A stretch of 51,045 bases of DNA from CAJGDV01 sp036667875 (GTDB lineage: Bacteria; Bacillota_I; Bacilli_A; RF39; UBA660): the NCBI GenBank assembly GCA_036667875.1, contig JAVWTD010000006.1:1-51045 (forward strand), given 5' to 3'. The notes beneath the pieces were generated by a model. That model saw nothing but the letters and a program-made list of their open reading frames with translations, ran no database searches and was not told where the DNA came from. Position numbers and translations under genes: made by a program. Below, one piece after another: positions 50,227-51,045 of the stretch (position 1 is its first letter; each line of letters begins with the position of its first letter).

Positions 50227-50959
50227 AATAAAAATAATAATTTTGTCTATTACTTTATTAACTATTTATATTTTAGTATTTAACTATTATTTAGAAAAGC
50301 AAAATCCTAAAACATTAAATCCAATCATTAATAATATAGATACAATGAATAGTAAAAAAATAGAATCATTTATGTATGACAATCAAATAGAAAATTTTGA
50401 TTATTATAATTCTTTTTTTACAGATTCTACAAAGTTAAGTAATCAAATTAAACTTTCCGTTATCTATAGTTCACTTAAATCAACTGCTAATTTCAATATT
50501 GGAGTCAGTTCTAATAGATTTAATACTTTTGCTAAAATTATTTTTGGTGAGAAAGAAACAATTAAAAATGAAGATATTCTTTCAACTGATGAAAATAAAA
50601 AAATTATGGTTTTCTATGATAAAACTAATGATGTTTATATAAAAAGTAATGATTACTTAGAACAAAACGATAATATTAAGATTGTAAATCACCAACTAGA
50701 TTTTCAAATAATAAAAGATAAATATATATTAAAACAACATAAATCTTTTGTTTTAGAAAAAAATAATATATTTTATGTATATAACTCTTTAGGTGATTTA
50801 AAAAGTAATATAAATTTAATTTATCAATTTAAAAATGAAAATATTATTAAAGAAGTAAATGATAATTATAAAATAAATAGCCAAAAATATACCCCTTACA
50901 AGTATACATTTACTAAAGAAAATGGCAACATTATTCTTCTTAAATACGAAAAAGAGTAA
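50219..50959 (+). CDS. membrane-anchored extracytoplasmic protein, unknown function
   Basis: A 246-residue protein with an N-terminal membrane helix (about 3-24, KIIILSITLLTIYILVFNYY) and a polar, Asn/Lys/Ile-rich outside part. No lipobox, catalytic motif or repeat is obvious. ATG 50219 overlaps the truA stop, so the gene is translationally linked to truA; an in-frame ATG at 50210 is also possible. I do not recognise the family. It separates truA from the expected rplM-rpsI pair. Confidence 0.75.
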   Translation: MNKIKIIILSITLLTIYILVFNYYLEKQNPKTLNPIINNIDTMNSKKIESFMYDNQIENFDYYNSFFTDSTKLSNQIKLSVIYSSLKSTANFNIGVSSNRFNTFAKIIFGEKETIKNEDILSTDENKKIMVFYDKTNDVYIKSNDYLEQNDNIKIVNHQLDFQIIKDKYILKQHKSFVLEKNNIFYVYNSLGDLKSNINLIYQFKNENIIKEVNDNYKINSQKYTPYKYTFTKENGNIILLKYEKE

Positions 50960-50999
50960 AAACACCATCTTTATAAAGAAAATAAGAGTTTTAATAATA

Positions 51000-51005
51000 T
51001 ATAAT
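51000..51005 (+). promoter_or_regulatory. -10 element before the L13 leader
   Basis: TATAAT about seven bases before the predicted leader start at 51012; no clear -35. Confidence 0.5.
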
Positions 51006-51011
51006 ACATAG

Positions 51012-51045
51012 TGACCCCAGGGAAATACCTTGGTGGTAATTATGT
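51012..51045 (+). promoter_or_regulatory. start of a probable L13 (rplM) ribosomal leader, cut by the window end
   Basis: The sequence GTGACCCCAGGGAAATACC continues TTGGTGGT and folds as a short hairpin (ACC with GGT, CCAGG with CCTTGG). This closely resembles the L13 leader that precedes rplM-rpsI in Firmicutes, and rplM is the expected next gene after truA. The rest lies outside the window. Confidence 0.6.

Noticed and set aside
1..51045. Mycoplasma-type code with TGA as tryptophan
   Set aside because: Tryptophan codons in conserved positions are TGG, and TGA terminates genes such as rsmA, trmN6 and ecfT at the expected ends.

Overview
This AT-rich window reads like a chromosomal backbone segment of a low-GC Firmicutes/Bacillota bacterium, probably an uncultured gut Bacilli or Mollicutes-neighbour lineage with a reduced genome. 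The gene order follows the Bacillus subtilis oriC-proximal and ribosomal blocks: SRP RNA-tadA-dnaX-ybaB-recR-bofA-like-holB-ricT-trmN6-rsmI, pth-mfd, tatD-3D protein-rsmA, tilS-ftsH, parA-parB-mscS-DUF951-ychF-rpsF-ssb-rpsR, S10-spc-alpha, and ecfA1-ecfA2-ecfT-truA followed by an apparent L13 leader. TGA is used as a stop and TGG as Trp, so the code is standard and this is not a canonical Mycoplasma. S14 is the zinc form. I see no mobile element, phage, CRISPR, tRNA or rRNA gene.

Layout. 1-300 is a tandem array of five perfect parS centromere sites, four of them on an exact 53-bp period. A short SRP RNA (373-449) follows with its own promoter. 469-11029 holds tadA, the clamp-loader/recombination operon, tRNA/rRNA modification genes, pth and mfd. 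A convergent regulated Mn-pyrophosphatase (ppaC) lies between mfd and dut. 13424-19960 carries a small membrane protein, tatD, a 3D-domain cell-wall protein, rsmA, ung, tilS and ftsH; FtsH has an unusual SAP/Rho_N-like tail. 20056-24231 encodes ParA/ParB (which should act on the parS array), MscS, DUF951 and an AbgT-type transporter. 24306-27064 carries ychF, a PF06541 membrane protein and the rpsF-ssb-rpsR operon with an S6:S18-type leader. 27166-29516 is a two-gene unit of unknown function: a long membrane-anchored coiled-coil protein and a coupled 87-aa protein. gpsA is on the reverse strand.

From 30829 to 44422 runs one nearly uninterrupted ribosomal superoperon from rpsJ to rplQ, with secY, adk, infA and rpoA. 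It lacks rpmD (L30) at its usual place, and map is missing between adk and infA. The place of map is taken by about 284 bp of noncoding DNA with a well-formed compound hairpin and a 16-bp palindrome. Between rplQ and the ECF transporter module sit a surface-exposed hypothetical protein, a short-chain dehydrogenase, and a stand-alone GlmU-type acetyltransferase domain. The window closes with truA, an unknown membrane-anchored protein and the start of a likely L13 leader.

The most interesting items are the helically phased parS array, the structured adk-infA intergenic region, the coiled-coil gene pair, the FtsH tail, a BofA-like protein behind recR, the split GlmU, and substitutions in the adenylate kinase P-loop and the SSB C-terminal tip. 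All identifications come from reading motifs and gene order; no database search was run.
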